From NCBI RefSeq assembly GCF_021155765.1, contig NC_060108.1:26995025-27059024 (forward strand): a stretch of 64,000 nt of DNA. Direction: 5' to 3'. This document shows, piece by piece, positions 1 through 10,346 of this stretch. The position numbers were made by a program, and so were the translations under genes. How positions within the stretch are numbered: the first letter of the stretch is position 1; each line of letters starts with the position of its first letter. A model generated the notes under the pieces. That model was not told where the DNA came from, ran no database searches, and saw nothing but the letters and a program-made list of their open reading frames with translations. The DNA comes from Diprion similis. Taxonomy: Eukaryota > Arthropoda > Insecta > Hymenoptera > Diprionidae.

Positions 1-1602
1 AAGTTGAACACGACTTGTGAGCTGGTAATTTGGCAGTAGGTCTCGCCCCAAAAGTTGGTCTCACCGTCAGACTCTTCACGGATTTTGGTGGCAATGGTGT
101 ATTGCTCGTAAGGGTTTCCAGTCATGTTGGTCTTGAACAATTAAAAATTATACGCTCACATTATGCTATTAAACTGGAATCTAGCCTATGCGTACTAGTC
201 TCTCGACATTTATTCTTAATCAGAAATTATATTCACAAGCTATTCTGTGGTTAAACGATGGACAAGAAGAGAATTCAATGAACTGATAGTTTGTCGGTTT
301 AACCAGCTACTCACCCAAGTTACATTCTGCCCTTCTGGAACTGAAGTAGGATATCGATTATTCCAGCAGGAACAATTCGGCCAGTAAGCATGACCGTCTA
401 TTAAGACACCAGATTTTGTCATGACCCTGCTAACCACCACATTCGTACCAGATGTATAGTTGCTTTTGTACCATGTTAAGTTTCCATCTTCCACTAACAG
501 CTCAGACAATCTGACTGCGAAATAATCGTTGGAAAGCAGAGGGTTCAGGGTTACGTATGTTTCAGCCACAAATGAAGAGGGCATTATATCAATATTCGAA
601 ATCCCGTAATTATCGGTGTCAGACTGTGGAAGCTGGCTGTCGGTAGCTTGTGTTACGTTCGGTGAGAAAATTTCGTCATTTTCCACCCGCCACATGTCCA
701 CACCATTCCAAATAACCATACCATATCCTTCTGGGTCCCCAATGATAACCTGTGAGAGTTTAATTTTGTATAAATTCGAATTTAACACCAACTCGTGTTT
801 ATAAAAATTCCAGTGTAGATTCTGCTTTACTAACCGTAACGCTTTCGCACGAGTCTCCATCCGTGTCGACAGCTTGTATCTCGAGCCGCCCTCTACTTGA
901 ATTTGTGGAATGATGCGTCAGATTAGATGGAATCGTTTCCCGTATCAATACTTCGTTGGTGTCTGTATCGAACGCTATTATTTGCGCATCGCACACCTGC
1001 TCAGTCCCTATTTTCCCAGAATCGACAATCCACAGCCTATAGCAATCGTCCGTCTGCGAATTCACGAGGAAGAATAAAGACCATACGAAAAAACTTGGAA
1101 GTTTCCAGTCTTGATAATTTGTTGTATACTCACAGCTAGCTTGCTAACACTAGTGATCCCACTACAATTGTCTGACGTATGCCAATCCCAACTTGGGTAG
1201 GGCTCGAGCAATGAACCGTCGTCGCCAGTCTGATTCGAAATCTTTGTCAAACTGGCAGGATTATTGTGCCTTCTTGAAATTGCAATAAAGTACGTTTCTC
1301 CTAGAAAACCGCCAATATTTTATCGTTGAAGTTTCATGATACATTGGCAAAGAAATGACAGCAGCGTTGCACTGCTGGTTGCAGATAAGCGTCACCAAAT
1401 ACTGTTATAAATAAATACCTATGACTTGCAAATCTGTTGGAATGATAGTGCTGGCATTGTATAATCCACTGTCGATCGCGTCCTCCTTGCAAGAATCGTT
1501 TTGCCAGACATAGTCCAAGGAATACCATTCGGAGAGGATTTCAAGTTCAACAGCCGACGTCCAGGCAGCAAATGCCAGTATCCCGGTCAGTATCAGATTC
1601 AT
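1..1602 (-). CDS. MRJP/yellow-like secreted protein, gene A (3' end outside window)
   Basis: Secreted beta-propeller protein of the yellow/major royal jelly family. Exons read on the minus strand: 1602-1419, 1300-1134, 1053-835, 749-315 and 131 to beyond position 1; all joins are GT-AG and keep phase. The protein opens with a signal peptide (MNLILTGILAFAAWTSA). Family hallmarks are PYPSWDWH followed by a Cys and GITSV in exon 2, CYRLWIVDSGKIG with a later Cys in exon 3, and IGDPEGYGMVIWNG opening exon 4. Many N-glycosylation sequons are present. The first three exons match gene B exactly in length (184, 167 and 219 nt); exon 4 is 30 nt longer than in B. No stop or frameshift is seen in the visible part, so it looks functional. 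Molecular role within the family is unknown; some yellow proteins are implicated in melanin metabolism and royal jelly proteins are nutritional. Confidence 0.85.
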
Positions 1603-1930
1603 TTTGAACACAGCCGCCAATATAAATTTGCACCGTAATTCCTACAATTCAGTTATAAGTTTGATGAGAATACACGATGTACAACAGGTCTGTTCATCTT
1701 AGAAAGCCTGGTTTGATTGCTTGCTGAAATTCGGCTCACCGTATGCAGTTCGCATGTAAAATTGTAATAACAATGATAATCGATCACGCGGGTCGCACGA
1801 TCATCATTTTCAACTTCTACAGACAGGTTTTCGGATGAACGATTTTCTACTTACTTTCAACGGCAATCAAAGGCCTTTGAAGTCCTTTCGTTTCAATGTT
1901 TGTTATAGTTCCCGCAATAAATGTGTCCGA
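1603..1930 (-). promoter_or_regulatory. Promoter and non-coding leader exon of gene A
   Basis: A TATA box (TATAAATA) lies on the minus strand at 1955-1948. A non-coding first exon would start near 1922 and end at 1855, before a good donor (GTAAGT at 1854-1849). The leader intron most likely ends at the AG before 1641, leaving a short leader before the ATG at 1602-1600. Gene B has the same arrangement. The AG that sits eight bases upstream of the ATG in gene B is not present here. Confidence 0.55.
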
Positions 1931-2060
1931 CGCCCCGATTTCACTTGTATTTATATGGCATGCAAGTTACACCGCGGCTGCTATTTCCGGATCTTAATGG
2001 CGTCATCACGCATTCAGAGACGCACAAGTTTGAAGGTATTTCATTTTCTGCGTTTTTCAT
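1640..2060 (-). repeat. Promoter-leader repeat, copy 1 (upstream of gene A)
   Basis: This segment is clearly alignable by eye with 2280-2650 and 8690-9085. Shared landmarks in order are a GAAATTCGGCT-type stretch, a CGATAAT-rich stretch, the splice donor, and the TATA box. It is the 5' part of the duplicated MRJP-like unit. Confidence 0.7.
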
Positions 2061-2279
2061 TACTATACATACACCCTCACTGGACAGCAATAAAACTCGC
2101 GAATTATACCTTTTACAGCCGCACTTTTATTTCAATGACATGATTCTAGTCTTATCTCAACACATTAAATTCGAATAATTTTTTTACTGTACTTTTTTCA
2201 ATTGCTTTCGTGATTGAAAACACGTTTATCTAAGAAAATTCTTAGTAGACTCTTTTGCCCCTATCATGGCTAAAGTTCG

Positions 2280-2650
2280 GTGATAAGGTTGACTAGAATA
2301 AATGATGTCAAACTGATCAGTTCATCTCTGCAAGCCTAGTGTGATTACCGATCGAAATTCGGCTGATCGCACGCAGTGCACGTGGCATGGTGATGATAAT
2401 GATCGATGAAACAGATTGAATGATAATTGTGTCTAACTCCCATACAAAAGTTTTCGGATGAAATAGAATATGAAAGACTATTTTCTACTCACGTCCAACT
2501 GCAATCAGAGACCTCCGGAGGTGAACTATTGGTTTGCACGCTCGTTCTGGTGTCCCCCAGAAATGTGTCTTCTGCCTCGATGTCACTCATATTTATACGG
2601 CATCACGATGTGCTTTCTTCACTTCCACATATGTTTGACATGTTTAATTT
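2280..2650 (-). promoter_or_regulatory. Orphan copy of the MRJP-like promoter and leader exon
   Basis: A third copy of the promoter-leader segment lies directly upstream of gene A's own promoter. Its TATA box (TATAAATA, 2597-2590) and a leader-exon donor (GGAC followed by GTGAGT, near 2495) are intact. It resembles the gene B promoter more closely than gene A's around the TATA box (shared GTCACTC and TTTATACGG context). No MRJP coding sequence follows it before gene A's promoter. It may be an alternative promoter for gene A or the remains of a lost third gene. Confidence 0.6.
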
Positions 2651-2899
2651 TGTATTCTCAGGTGATACTTACTCTGACAAATGAGATTAATCACTAATAA
2701 TATATTTCTAGTGTACATTTAAGCGATAGGACACTTGTATTGATTTTACTGTGTAATAAGAACGCCTGAGTGCTTCTGTCTATAGCATCAAGTATGACAA
2801 CATTGACTGTCAATCCCTTATACCTATAATATCGTAAACAATGGACGGATCAATTTTTCACATTTGCAAATTTACACCCAAATTAAGAGTTTTTTCCCG

Positions 2900-3550
2900 T
2901 CGGTGTTTCCCTCCATGGTGCTGAGATACTTTACGTAACAAAAGTGTACTTTACAAAGTTTTTTATTTTCTTTATAGCGGAGTACAAAAACGAGCACTAT
3001 TGAATACCAGTACCTGAAAATACACTTTTCTGTACTCCGATGCTGCGTTTAGTACTCTCGCAGAAACGATCACGTTACGTAAGGATCGCTGGCAAAAGAA
3101 GAAGAGTAAACCATTCTGTGTCACGTGATAGTGTATTGTGTACCAAGGGCGAGAAGTAGGTTTCTTTTCGCTCATGCTTGCTGCAACTCGTACTAACAGC
3201 AAACTCCATACCCGAGCAAACATATATTTACAACTAACAAATAATTACGGTATATATATATATATATATTCAATTAGTGCAAAGGTTCGGAGCAAGAAAA
3301 AAGTTACTTTGTTCCCGACTCAACTATAAGGTCAACTTTCTTGACCTGAAAAATGGGACGAAAGTGACATATTTCTCCCGCTTGACTTTTTTCCCTGATT
3401 TGCGAGAAAGTTGACTTTTTTCCCGTTAATCTCTTTTTTCATGCAAAAAGGAAATATGATAAAATAATTACAAGATAGAATATGATCAGGATGACGATGA
3501 CGATAACGATAATGATGATGAAAAAAGAATGTTTTTAAGTGGAAGGGTGG
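2900..3550. other. AT-rich spacer with simple repeats, no gene seen
   Basis: No convincing reading frame was found. The stretch holds a (TA)n run at 3251-3269 and pyrimidine-rich tracts around 3330-3440. ACTTTGTTCCCGACTCAACT at 3304 recurs inverted near 4102-4123 with about three differences, hinting at the ends of an old element. Confidence 0.4.
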
Positions 3551-3562
3551 GGGGGGGGGGGG
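3549..3562 (+). repeat. G14 homopolymer followed by GGGGGATA repeats
   Basis: A run of 14 G is followed by two ATAGGGGG units to about 3580. Guanine tracts of this kind can form G-quadruplexes. Confidence 0.9.
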
Positions 3563-3771
3563 ATAGGGGGATAGGGGGTCCGTCCAACCTCCCGGTGGGG
3601 GTCTTCGCCCCCTACACTCTCACCAGGGCTTGCGACACTGGACCCGCTCCACAAATGGACTCAAATGTTAGTTTCAGAAAAGAACAATAGAGGATGTGGA
3701 ACGGGATGTGAGAGAAATTCTTGAACACAAAAAAGTGAAAAAAATATGCAATAGATACGTGGGGTCTCTGA

Positions 3772-3972
3772 GAGCTCAAAATTTTTTCATCATTTATAAT
3801 TTAGTTACACAGCCATAATTCAGGCTCGCTGACTTCAAGTACGCTAAAGTCGGTATTAGGGTCAGCTGGACCTCAAATTTTTTTTCATCATATTGCAGAA
3901 ATAACCCTAATTTAAGCGCGGCGACTTGAAAATTGTACGTCAAAGTCAGTGTTGGGGTCAACTGGACCCCAA
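3772..3972. repeat. Imperfect tandem dimer, about 97-bp unit
   Basis: Two adjacent units each begin with an AAATTTTTTTCATCAT-type stretch. Each continues through a CTGACTT/GCGACTT block and an AAAGTC block, and ends GGGTCAGCTGGACCTC or GGGGTCAACTGGACCCC. The units lie at about 3777-3874 and 3875-3972. No coding function is apparent. Confidence 0.7.
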
Positions 3973-4198
3973 TAAGAAAAACGAAAACAGCAAACACATA
4001 CTGCCCAAAAAGGACACCACCGACTCGCGCTGCGGTCGACATAGAACACTCAGCTTCTGTGCGTGAGTGATTCCCACTGTTTGAGTCAATAGATGTGGCC
4101 AGAGTTGAGTCGGAAATAAAGTCCTATATGTAACACAGGAATAAACGTTGACTTTATTCCCTTGTTTCACAATGTACTGTAACTGCTAACATTCGCCT

Positions 4199-4475
4199 GC
4201 TGTCGATTTTTATTGTCCGCCGATCGTAAAACAGCTACTTTGGTTCCGAATTTTCGGTAAAAAAACGCGGGAATCGTAAATGTGTTAGAAAATTACATTC
4301 AATTAAGAAATTAGATATATATATATACAGTGGGTGATAAAGAACTTTTATGGATAAAGAAGTTTCTCGCCCACTATCGACTTTTATTGTCCACCGATCG
4401 TAAAACGACTCCTCTAGTCCAGGATCATAGGTAAGATAAAACGCGAAAATCGTGCATGTGTTACAAAAAGAATTT
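4199..4475. repeat. Imperfect direct repeat, 173-bp spacing
   Basis: The stretch from about 4203 (TTTTATTGTCCGCCGATCGT) recurs from about 4376 (TTTTATTGTCCACCGATCGT). Similarity continues through an AAACGCGGGAATCGT / AAACGCGAAAATCGT block to an ATTCAATT end. A short (AT)n run at 4315-4327 lies between the copies. It is probably two units of an old non-coding mobile element. Confidence 0.7.
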
Positions 4476-4716
4476 TATTCAATTGTTTTTTATTTTCAAC
4501 AAAAAAAGGTTTGCCTATTTTTTAAATGAACAAATAACAAAAAACTTTTTATATAAGACTTTAATTTTTTATTTTTTTTTGGAGGGGAAGGGAAATGCAT
4601 ATAGAAAATGTGAATATCAACAGATGAAAGAAAGAATAGTGGAGGTTTTTGTTCGCAAATAGAATAGTTGACAAATTCAATGTAATCAATGTTGTAAATA
4701 CAGCCTGAACTGTGGC

Positions 4717-5592
4717 GCCTTTCAGTGACAGTAAATATCGTGAAAACGGTGGGTCAAAACACCTGTGATTAGATATATTGATAAGGATACCCGTACCTCC
4801 AGAGTTGGTCACCTGAACAAAGTATTTGACTGTGTACCATTTCAGCCAAGCCGCGTTATTGAATCAAGCCAGATTTTATCATTTCGCGAAATGATGATGA
4901 CGAAATCGTTTTGAGGTATCATTACACGTGTCACACCTGAAATATAATTCGTCGAAGGACACGCTAACTCTCCAGTGCAACTCTCATATGGATTTCCGAA
5001 CGTGTATATGGAGTCTACAATTTCCAAAACTCGAGATAAGGTGCATTGATTACAACATTACGTTTCCGGAACGAATGAAATACGTCAACGTTGTACGGTG
5101 AACAATAAATATTATCATGATTTCGGCGCTGCTTGAAAATCTCAAGACCTCATTTTCAAATACATAACCCTGAAGAACCCGAAAAAGTCTGCAAACTGCG
5201 CGAATTCATAAAATTTTCAATATTCATTGACGGACAGCTCATTCCTATAGCTGCCAAAGACGTGGTCGAAGACGAAATAATCCGGGAGCATTTTTTTAGG
5301 TTCAGCGAATTGGAAACTAACAGCTGTCGATGTTTCATTATGTTTCATGCTAGAGGTACGTGTATAAAGTTCGAATATTTTATTTCCTAACGCACACTTG
5401 AACAAACTGATAAATCTCTCTAAATTTGACAATTCGTTTCAAAATAAGTCAACCACCCTAGAGGTGTCATTTTTTTCGACTTATCGAGTCTTGGAATTGT
5501 GCAATAACCTTGACACGTGTAAAACTGAGCTACGAGAATGGAATATAGCGCTTCGTACCAACGGAACCAATAATGAAACTTATTCATAAGAT
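4717..5592. repeat. Duplicated block, copy 1
   Basis: Positions 4858-5592 match 10487-11221 almost base for base (constant offset of 5629, only a few percent differences). The flank at 4717-4857 matches 10347-10486 at visibly lower identity with small gaps. Similarity stops abruptly after 5592. Confidence 0.9.
5133..5589 (+). other. Unidentified open frames in the duplicated block, copy 1
   Basis: Two open stretches lie on the plus strand at 5133-5390 and 5398-5589. The first contains a possible donor (GAG followed by GTACGTG near 5355). An open stretch at about 4960-5040 could precede it and also ends at a possible donor (GATAAG followed by GTGCAT). The predicted peptides contain DGQLIPIAAKDVVEDEIIR and LELCNNLDTCKTELREW. 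I recognise no family. The minus strand also has an open frame at 4842-5027, so strand and coding status are open. The copy at 10762-11224 keeps the same frames with a handful of substitutions. Confidence 0.25.
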
Positions 5593-5813
5593 AGAAGAGG
5601 TAAACATTCCAGGGAATAATTTAATTTTTTCTATTAATTGTGTTTTCTAGTCGAAAAATATTTCCCATACTCTACGCTAATTGGGATACTCAACCTCATA
5701 TTTAAAAACATAGAAGTCGGACTGGGGAGGTTGATCCTCGTTCATTCTCTTTTCGCCACGGAGAAGCCATCCATTCGGGAATTGAGGTTATGATTCCTAA
5801 ATCAATTTAGGTT

Positions 5814-6065
5814 TCAATCGGTGAACGGAATTTCCAGGCCCTCAGCCTCGACATCACTTTCATCAAGCCACTCCAGATCTGTGGCACCATCCATGTAATC
5901 GCTCGTGATAACCATCAGCTCTCAAGAATCGCATCTTTAAGGATTGGTGTGTTGTAGCTTTTCCTTTCTTCGAGTGCATCACTTTTCTATGGAGTTTGGC
6001 TAACTTGATAGACGTGTGACAGAGACCACAGTGCTTACAATATCTCACTGTGACTTGCAACTTTA
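5814..6065 (-). pseudogene. C2H2 zinc-finger terminal exon or frameshifted remnant
   Basis: Reading from 6065, a strong acceptor (pyrimidine tract then CAG at 6068-6066) opens a frame with a perfect C2H2 spacing: C-x2-C-x12-H-x4-H within YCKHCGLCHTSIKLAKLH and the following RKVMH. Farther on, a different frame has the look of an acidic protein tail (DLEWLDESDVEAEGLEIPF) ending at TGA 5816-5814. The two frames do not join without a frameshift or a small intron. It may be the last exon of a zinc-finger gene or a decayed copy. I found no convincing upstream exons. Confidence 0.35.
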
Positions 6066-6953
6066 CTGAAGGGCAAAAATAATCGTAAGATAGGACCTTG
6101 AAGTCTTCGAAAGACGATTAAATGTCGACCCCCAAGCGAAGAAGAAGTGGCAGAAATTTCTCTTTTTTCGCGACTCCTGCAAAGGTACAATTATCTGGGA
6201 CGACCAATCCCGTATTGAGACGTTACACTATTGGATAAGGTGTTGGATCGAATCTATCCTTCAAAATCATCCAAAGACTGCTTCTTCGCATCCTACAACA
6301 AGCCTGCCTGTCACACTTTGCTATTCGAAATATAATATAATATAATATAATAATACAATTCCTGTATTCATTTCCGTATTTACAGTACTTGAAATTTTCT
6401 CTTGAGGCATTCTTTTTCTCGTTGGACAACACACAAAATATCTTCTTCTGAACACGTCTCAACTCCAAACTTCAAAACAAAACATAAATCTTGACCAAGT
6501 TTTTAAATTGGTAACATGCAACGTCCAGTCTCAACGAAGGTCTTGAAATCATCTTGGAAGAAAAGTCTTACCTCTTCAAGATACACTCCAACTAACAATA
6601 AATAATTAACATTTTATTCGTACTAATTTCAACATACTCGCGAATCTCAAAACTTGAATATTTCTTTTATTTTGAAACCGCATCTCGTATCCAGTATTAC
6701 GTGTTATTAAAATATATCAAATTTGAATTAATACTAGCGCAAGTAAACATTCATTGATTTCAACAACCCAACCCTACCATTGAGATAGTCACACTAGGAC
6801 TGGTGGTTTAGTGGACAATTTCATCGTTATAAGGACGGTAATGTGAGAGAAACTCGTAGGTACATCAAGTACGTAATGTTTATTCATATAACTCGATATT
6901 TGAAACAATACGCTGATTAATCGCCAATCGAAACGGGTCACATTAGAAGTTCA

Positions 6954-6959
6954 TTTATT
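6954..6959 (-). terminator. Poly(A) signal of gene B
   Basis: AATAAA on the minus strand begins only six bases after the gene B stop codon (6967-6965). A second AATAAA lies near 6886-6881. The 3' UTR would be very short if the first is used. Confidence 0.5.
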
Positions 6960-6964
6960 GCACA

Positions 6965-8654
6965 TCAATCCTCGTACGGCAAGAAATTTGTATCTCCGAT
7001 GGTACGATTAGAGCTGGTCTCCTGTACTTCGCATGCTGTTCCGTTTACTAGGGAAACCACATCCGAATAGGAAATAACGAAATTTATATTGCTGATGTTC
7101 AAGGTGAACGGAGAGTATTTTGGCACGGTGCTGGTTATTTGCCAGTATTCCTCGTTGTCGCTATCTGACCTCTTTACTGATTTGGCGGAAAAGGTGTCTT
7201 GTCCGAGAGAATTCCCAGTTAGATTGACCTTTAACAATTGATAATAAGACATTCACATTATGCCATTAAACCGATTGTCATGGAATCTCGTGATTCAGTC
7301 TTAATCAGAAATTATGCTGATAGGATTTTCTGCGGTTAAACGACGAATAAAAGAGAATTCAGTGGGCTAATAGTATGACGATTAATTAACCGAATGCTCA
7401 CAATGTATTCCAGTGCAATAGGATTTTGTACGTTCCAACAGGTAATGCACTGCCATCCAACATAGCCGCCCATTAAGATACCTGAATCGGTAACAATCCT
7501 GGTAGTCACCATAGTCGGTAATGTACGGTTACTTTTGTAGAACGTGATATTAGAGTCTTCGTTACGCAGATCAGACACTGGTACTACATATATTTCGTAG
7601 GAAAGCAAAGGGCCAAACATTAAGAATGGTCCCACGGCAAATGTATTCGGCAAATAAACATAATTTGAAATTCCCCATTCCTTTCTGAGAACGGTGTCGT
7701 TGTCGAAGCCAGTTTCGTTCGGAGCGAAAAACTCTTTTTGTATCCGCCACATGTCCACACCATTCCAAATAACCATACCATATCCTTCTGGGTCCCCCAT
7801 GAAAACCTGTAAAAGTTCAATTTTGTACAAATTCGAATTTAACACCAAATCCTGTCTCTGGCGATTCCAGCGTAGATTCAGCTTTACTAACCGTAACATT
7901 TTCGCATGAGTCTCCCTCCGTTATGACTTGCTGTATCTCAATCCACCCTCTACTTGAATCTTGTGAATTGTGTGTCAAATTATCTGAAACCTCTTTACGT
8001 AACAATAAGTTGTCGGTTGTTACATTGAACGCTAATAACTGCGCAGGACATATCTGGTCGTCTCCTATTTTTCCAGAGTCGACCATCCACAGCCTATTGC
8101 AATTGTCTTTCTGCGAATTCATGAAGAAGATTAAGAATCGGACGGAACAACTTCGAAATTGCCAGTTTTGGCCATTCGTTATATACTCACAGCGATCCTG
8201 TTAACACTCGTGATCCCACTACAATTTTCTGACGTATGCCAATCCCAACTTGGGTAGGGCTCGAGCAATGGACCGCCGTCGCCAGTCTGATTCGAAACCC
8301 TTGACAAACTGGCAGGATTATCGTTGTATCTTGGAGTTACGACAAATACATCATCACCTGGAAGACCATTAATCTTTTACCGTGAAAATTTCATAACATT
8401 TTGGCAAAGAATTAACTGTAACGTTTCACAACTGGCTGCAGATTAGTATTGACGAATCTGTTATAAATACCTATGACGTCGAAATCACATACAATGATGT
8501 TTGTGGTATTATACTTTCCAGCGGCCACCGCGGTCTCCTCACTGGTATCATTTGGCCAAGTATAGTTAACGTATGTCCAATTGTAGACGATTTCAAGTTC
8601 AGCAGTTGCCGTCCAGGCAAGAAATGCCAGTATCCCGGTAAGTATCAGATTCAT
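6965..8654 (-). CDS. MRJP/yellow-like secreted protein, gene B (complete)
   Basis: Complete yellow/major-royal-jelly family gene. Coding exons on the minus strand are 8654-8471, 8357-8191, 8110-7892, 7806-7402 and 7228-6965, giving 412 residues, close to the usual 420-430 of royal jelly proteins. A signal peptide (MNLILTGILAFLAWTATA) precedes the mature protein. Exon 2 has LLEPYPSWDWH at about residues 92-102, then C and GITSV; exon 3 has CNRLWMVDSGKIG near 120-132; exon 4 opens GDPEGYGMVIWNG. The last exon ends with the family's NINF...GTACE block. Numerous N-x-S/T sequons suggest heavy glycosylation. Intron positions are the same as in gene A, but the protein has diverged considerably, so the duplication is not recent. 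Substrate or ligand cannot be read from sequence. Confidence 0.9.
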
Positions 8655-9025
8655 TTCGACACTGCTACTACTCTACATTTGTACCGCAATTTCTAGAGTT
8701 CAATCATGAGGTTGATGAGAATATACGATATCCAACAGATCTGTTTATCTTAGAAAGCTTAGTATGATTGCTTACTGAAATTCGGCTCACCGTATACAGA
8801 GTGCATGTACAGTGATGACAATGATAATCCATGACACAGGTTGCACGATAATTATATTCGACTCCCATAAAAAGGTTTTTGAGTGTAATACAATGTAAAA
8901 GATGACTTTCTACTTACGTCAAAATGCAATCGAAGGTCTCTGGACACGATTTGGCTCAACCATTCGTTCTGGTGTCGTACCGAAATGTGTCTGTTGCCTC
9001 GATGTCACTCGTATTTATACGGTAT
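8655..9025 (-). promoter_or_regulatory. TATA promoter and non-coding leader exon of gene B
   Basis: TATAAATA lies on the minus strand at 9019-9012. A non-coding first exon starting near 8987 ends at 8918 (TTTGAC then GTAAGTA). The leader intron probably ends at GCAG before 8661, seven bases upstream of the start codon. The CTAG farther upstream, matching gene A's likely acceptor, is an alternative. Confidence 0.55.
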
Positions 9026-9085
9026 CACGATGCGGTTTTTTCACTTCCGCGTATATTTGACATGGCATGACATCTTTGACATATT
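8690..9085 (-). repeat. Promoter-leader repeat, copy 3 (upstream of gene B)
   Basis: Homologous to 1640-2060 and 2280-2650. It shares most with the orphan copy, including the region around the TATA box and the GTTCTGGTGTC stretch near 8964. Confidence 0.75.
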
Positions 9086-9089
9086 TGTA

Positions 9090-10340
9090 TTCTCAGGTAA
9101 GGGCAATTGACCTGACGAGAAAGAACCAACACTAATATTATATTTGCACGGTATAGCTGGCCGATGGGACCCTTGAATTGGATTTTTTATACAATATACT
9201 CAACCGAAAGGTTCTGTTTTTATTACCAGCTACGGTAAATTATGGTGACATTAACTATCCTTTCTCACTATGGAGACATAGTAACGTAAACTATCGACGG
9301 AATAATTTCATGACACATCTTTCTCAGGCTCAAAAGATTGCGTAGTACAGAGAAATGTAAGCCAAAAATAATATTTGCATGCTGACTCGGAATTTCTTAT
9401 AAATAATTTGCTGCTGGATCGATTGAAATCCTTTATAATTTATAAGTAAGATACGATTTGAATTGGCACTGTAGATGATCTGGAATACAGATTGAAAATT
9501 TTTATTCACCACATCTTTCTCAGTGATTTCAATTTTAGATTCAGCAACGATCTTAGAAAGGACCGAATGTCCGTTTCTGTTCCTTTTGTTTACCAGGCAA
9601 TGCCGTTTGGATTACAACACATATTTGTTCCTAAGTACGTTTCTGGCGATGGGGGCGAAATATTTCTGGAATTACGTAAGCGAGCAGATACTTCGATATA
9701 ATGATACGTGGTCTTCCTTCACGGTCAATTTCATTCACACGAAGTTTCTGTACAGTTCATTTCTACTTGCACAAAAAAGACCAGACTGTAATACTTGAGA
9801 TATGTTTTAAGATGTAGATTGATAGACAAACTTGATCAGTAGAGAAACTTTCGGTTATTCATTTAGCTATGATTTCTCCTTCAAAGCTCCTATTCTGTGG
9901 CATGAACAACTTCATTAGTCGACCAATATAGAGCTACAGTCGATGCAAACATGAAAGTTAGACCATTTTCTGGATGATATTTTGATAAATTTTGTTTATT
10001 TATTTCTTGGTTTCAACCCTTTGTGGACAGAGACGTGTACAGTACGTGTCGCAACTGTAAACAGAATTGGGCGGGTATTTACCGATAAGCGCAAAGGTTT
10101 AAAAGGGAGAGGGTTGCATATTCTTTACATGAACGTTAAGTGATAAAATCATCTTTTAAATACTCCTGTAATATTTTCAGCCAGTGCTCTATCAAATTCT
10201 TGGCCGTTTGTCATGCATTTTTCGACGAAAATACATGCAAATAATATGAGAATGTCCGGAGGCTAGAAAATATAGTGGACATTCTTGAATCATAAGTATA
10301 GTTAGTTAATAAATTGAATTGAGTCGATGGTGGAAATACG
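9090..10340. other. Intergenic spacer, no gene seen
   Basis: AT-rich sequence with short open frames only. A frame at 9492-9701 contains MPFGL, but nothing around it supports a reverse transcriptase. Confidence 0.5.
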
Positions 10341-10346
10341 GGCTGA

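Noticed and set aside
9492..9701. MPFGL motif suggesting a retroelement reverse transcriptase
   Set aside because: Only five residues match, with none of the flanking reverse-transcriptase motifs and no long frame nearby.
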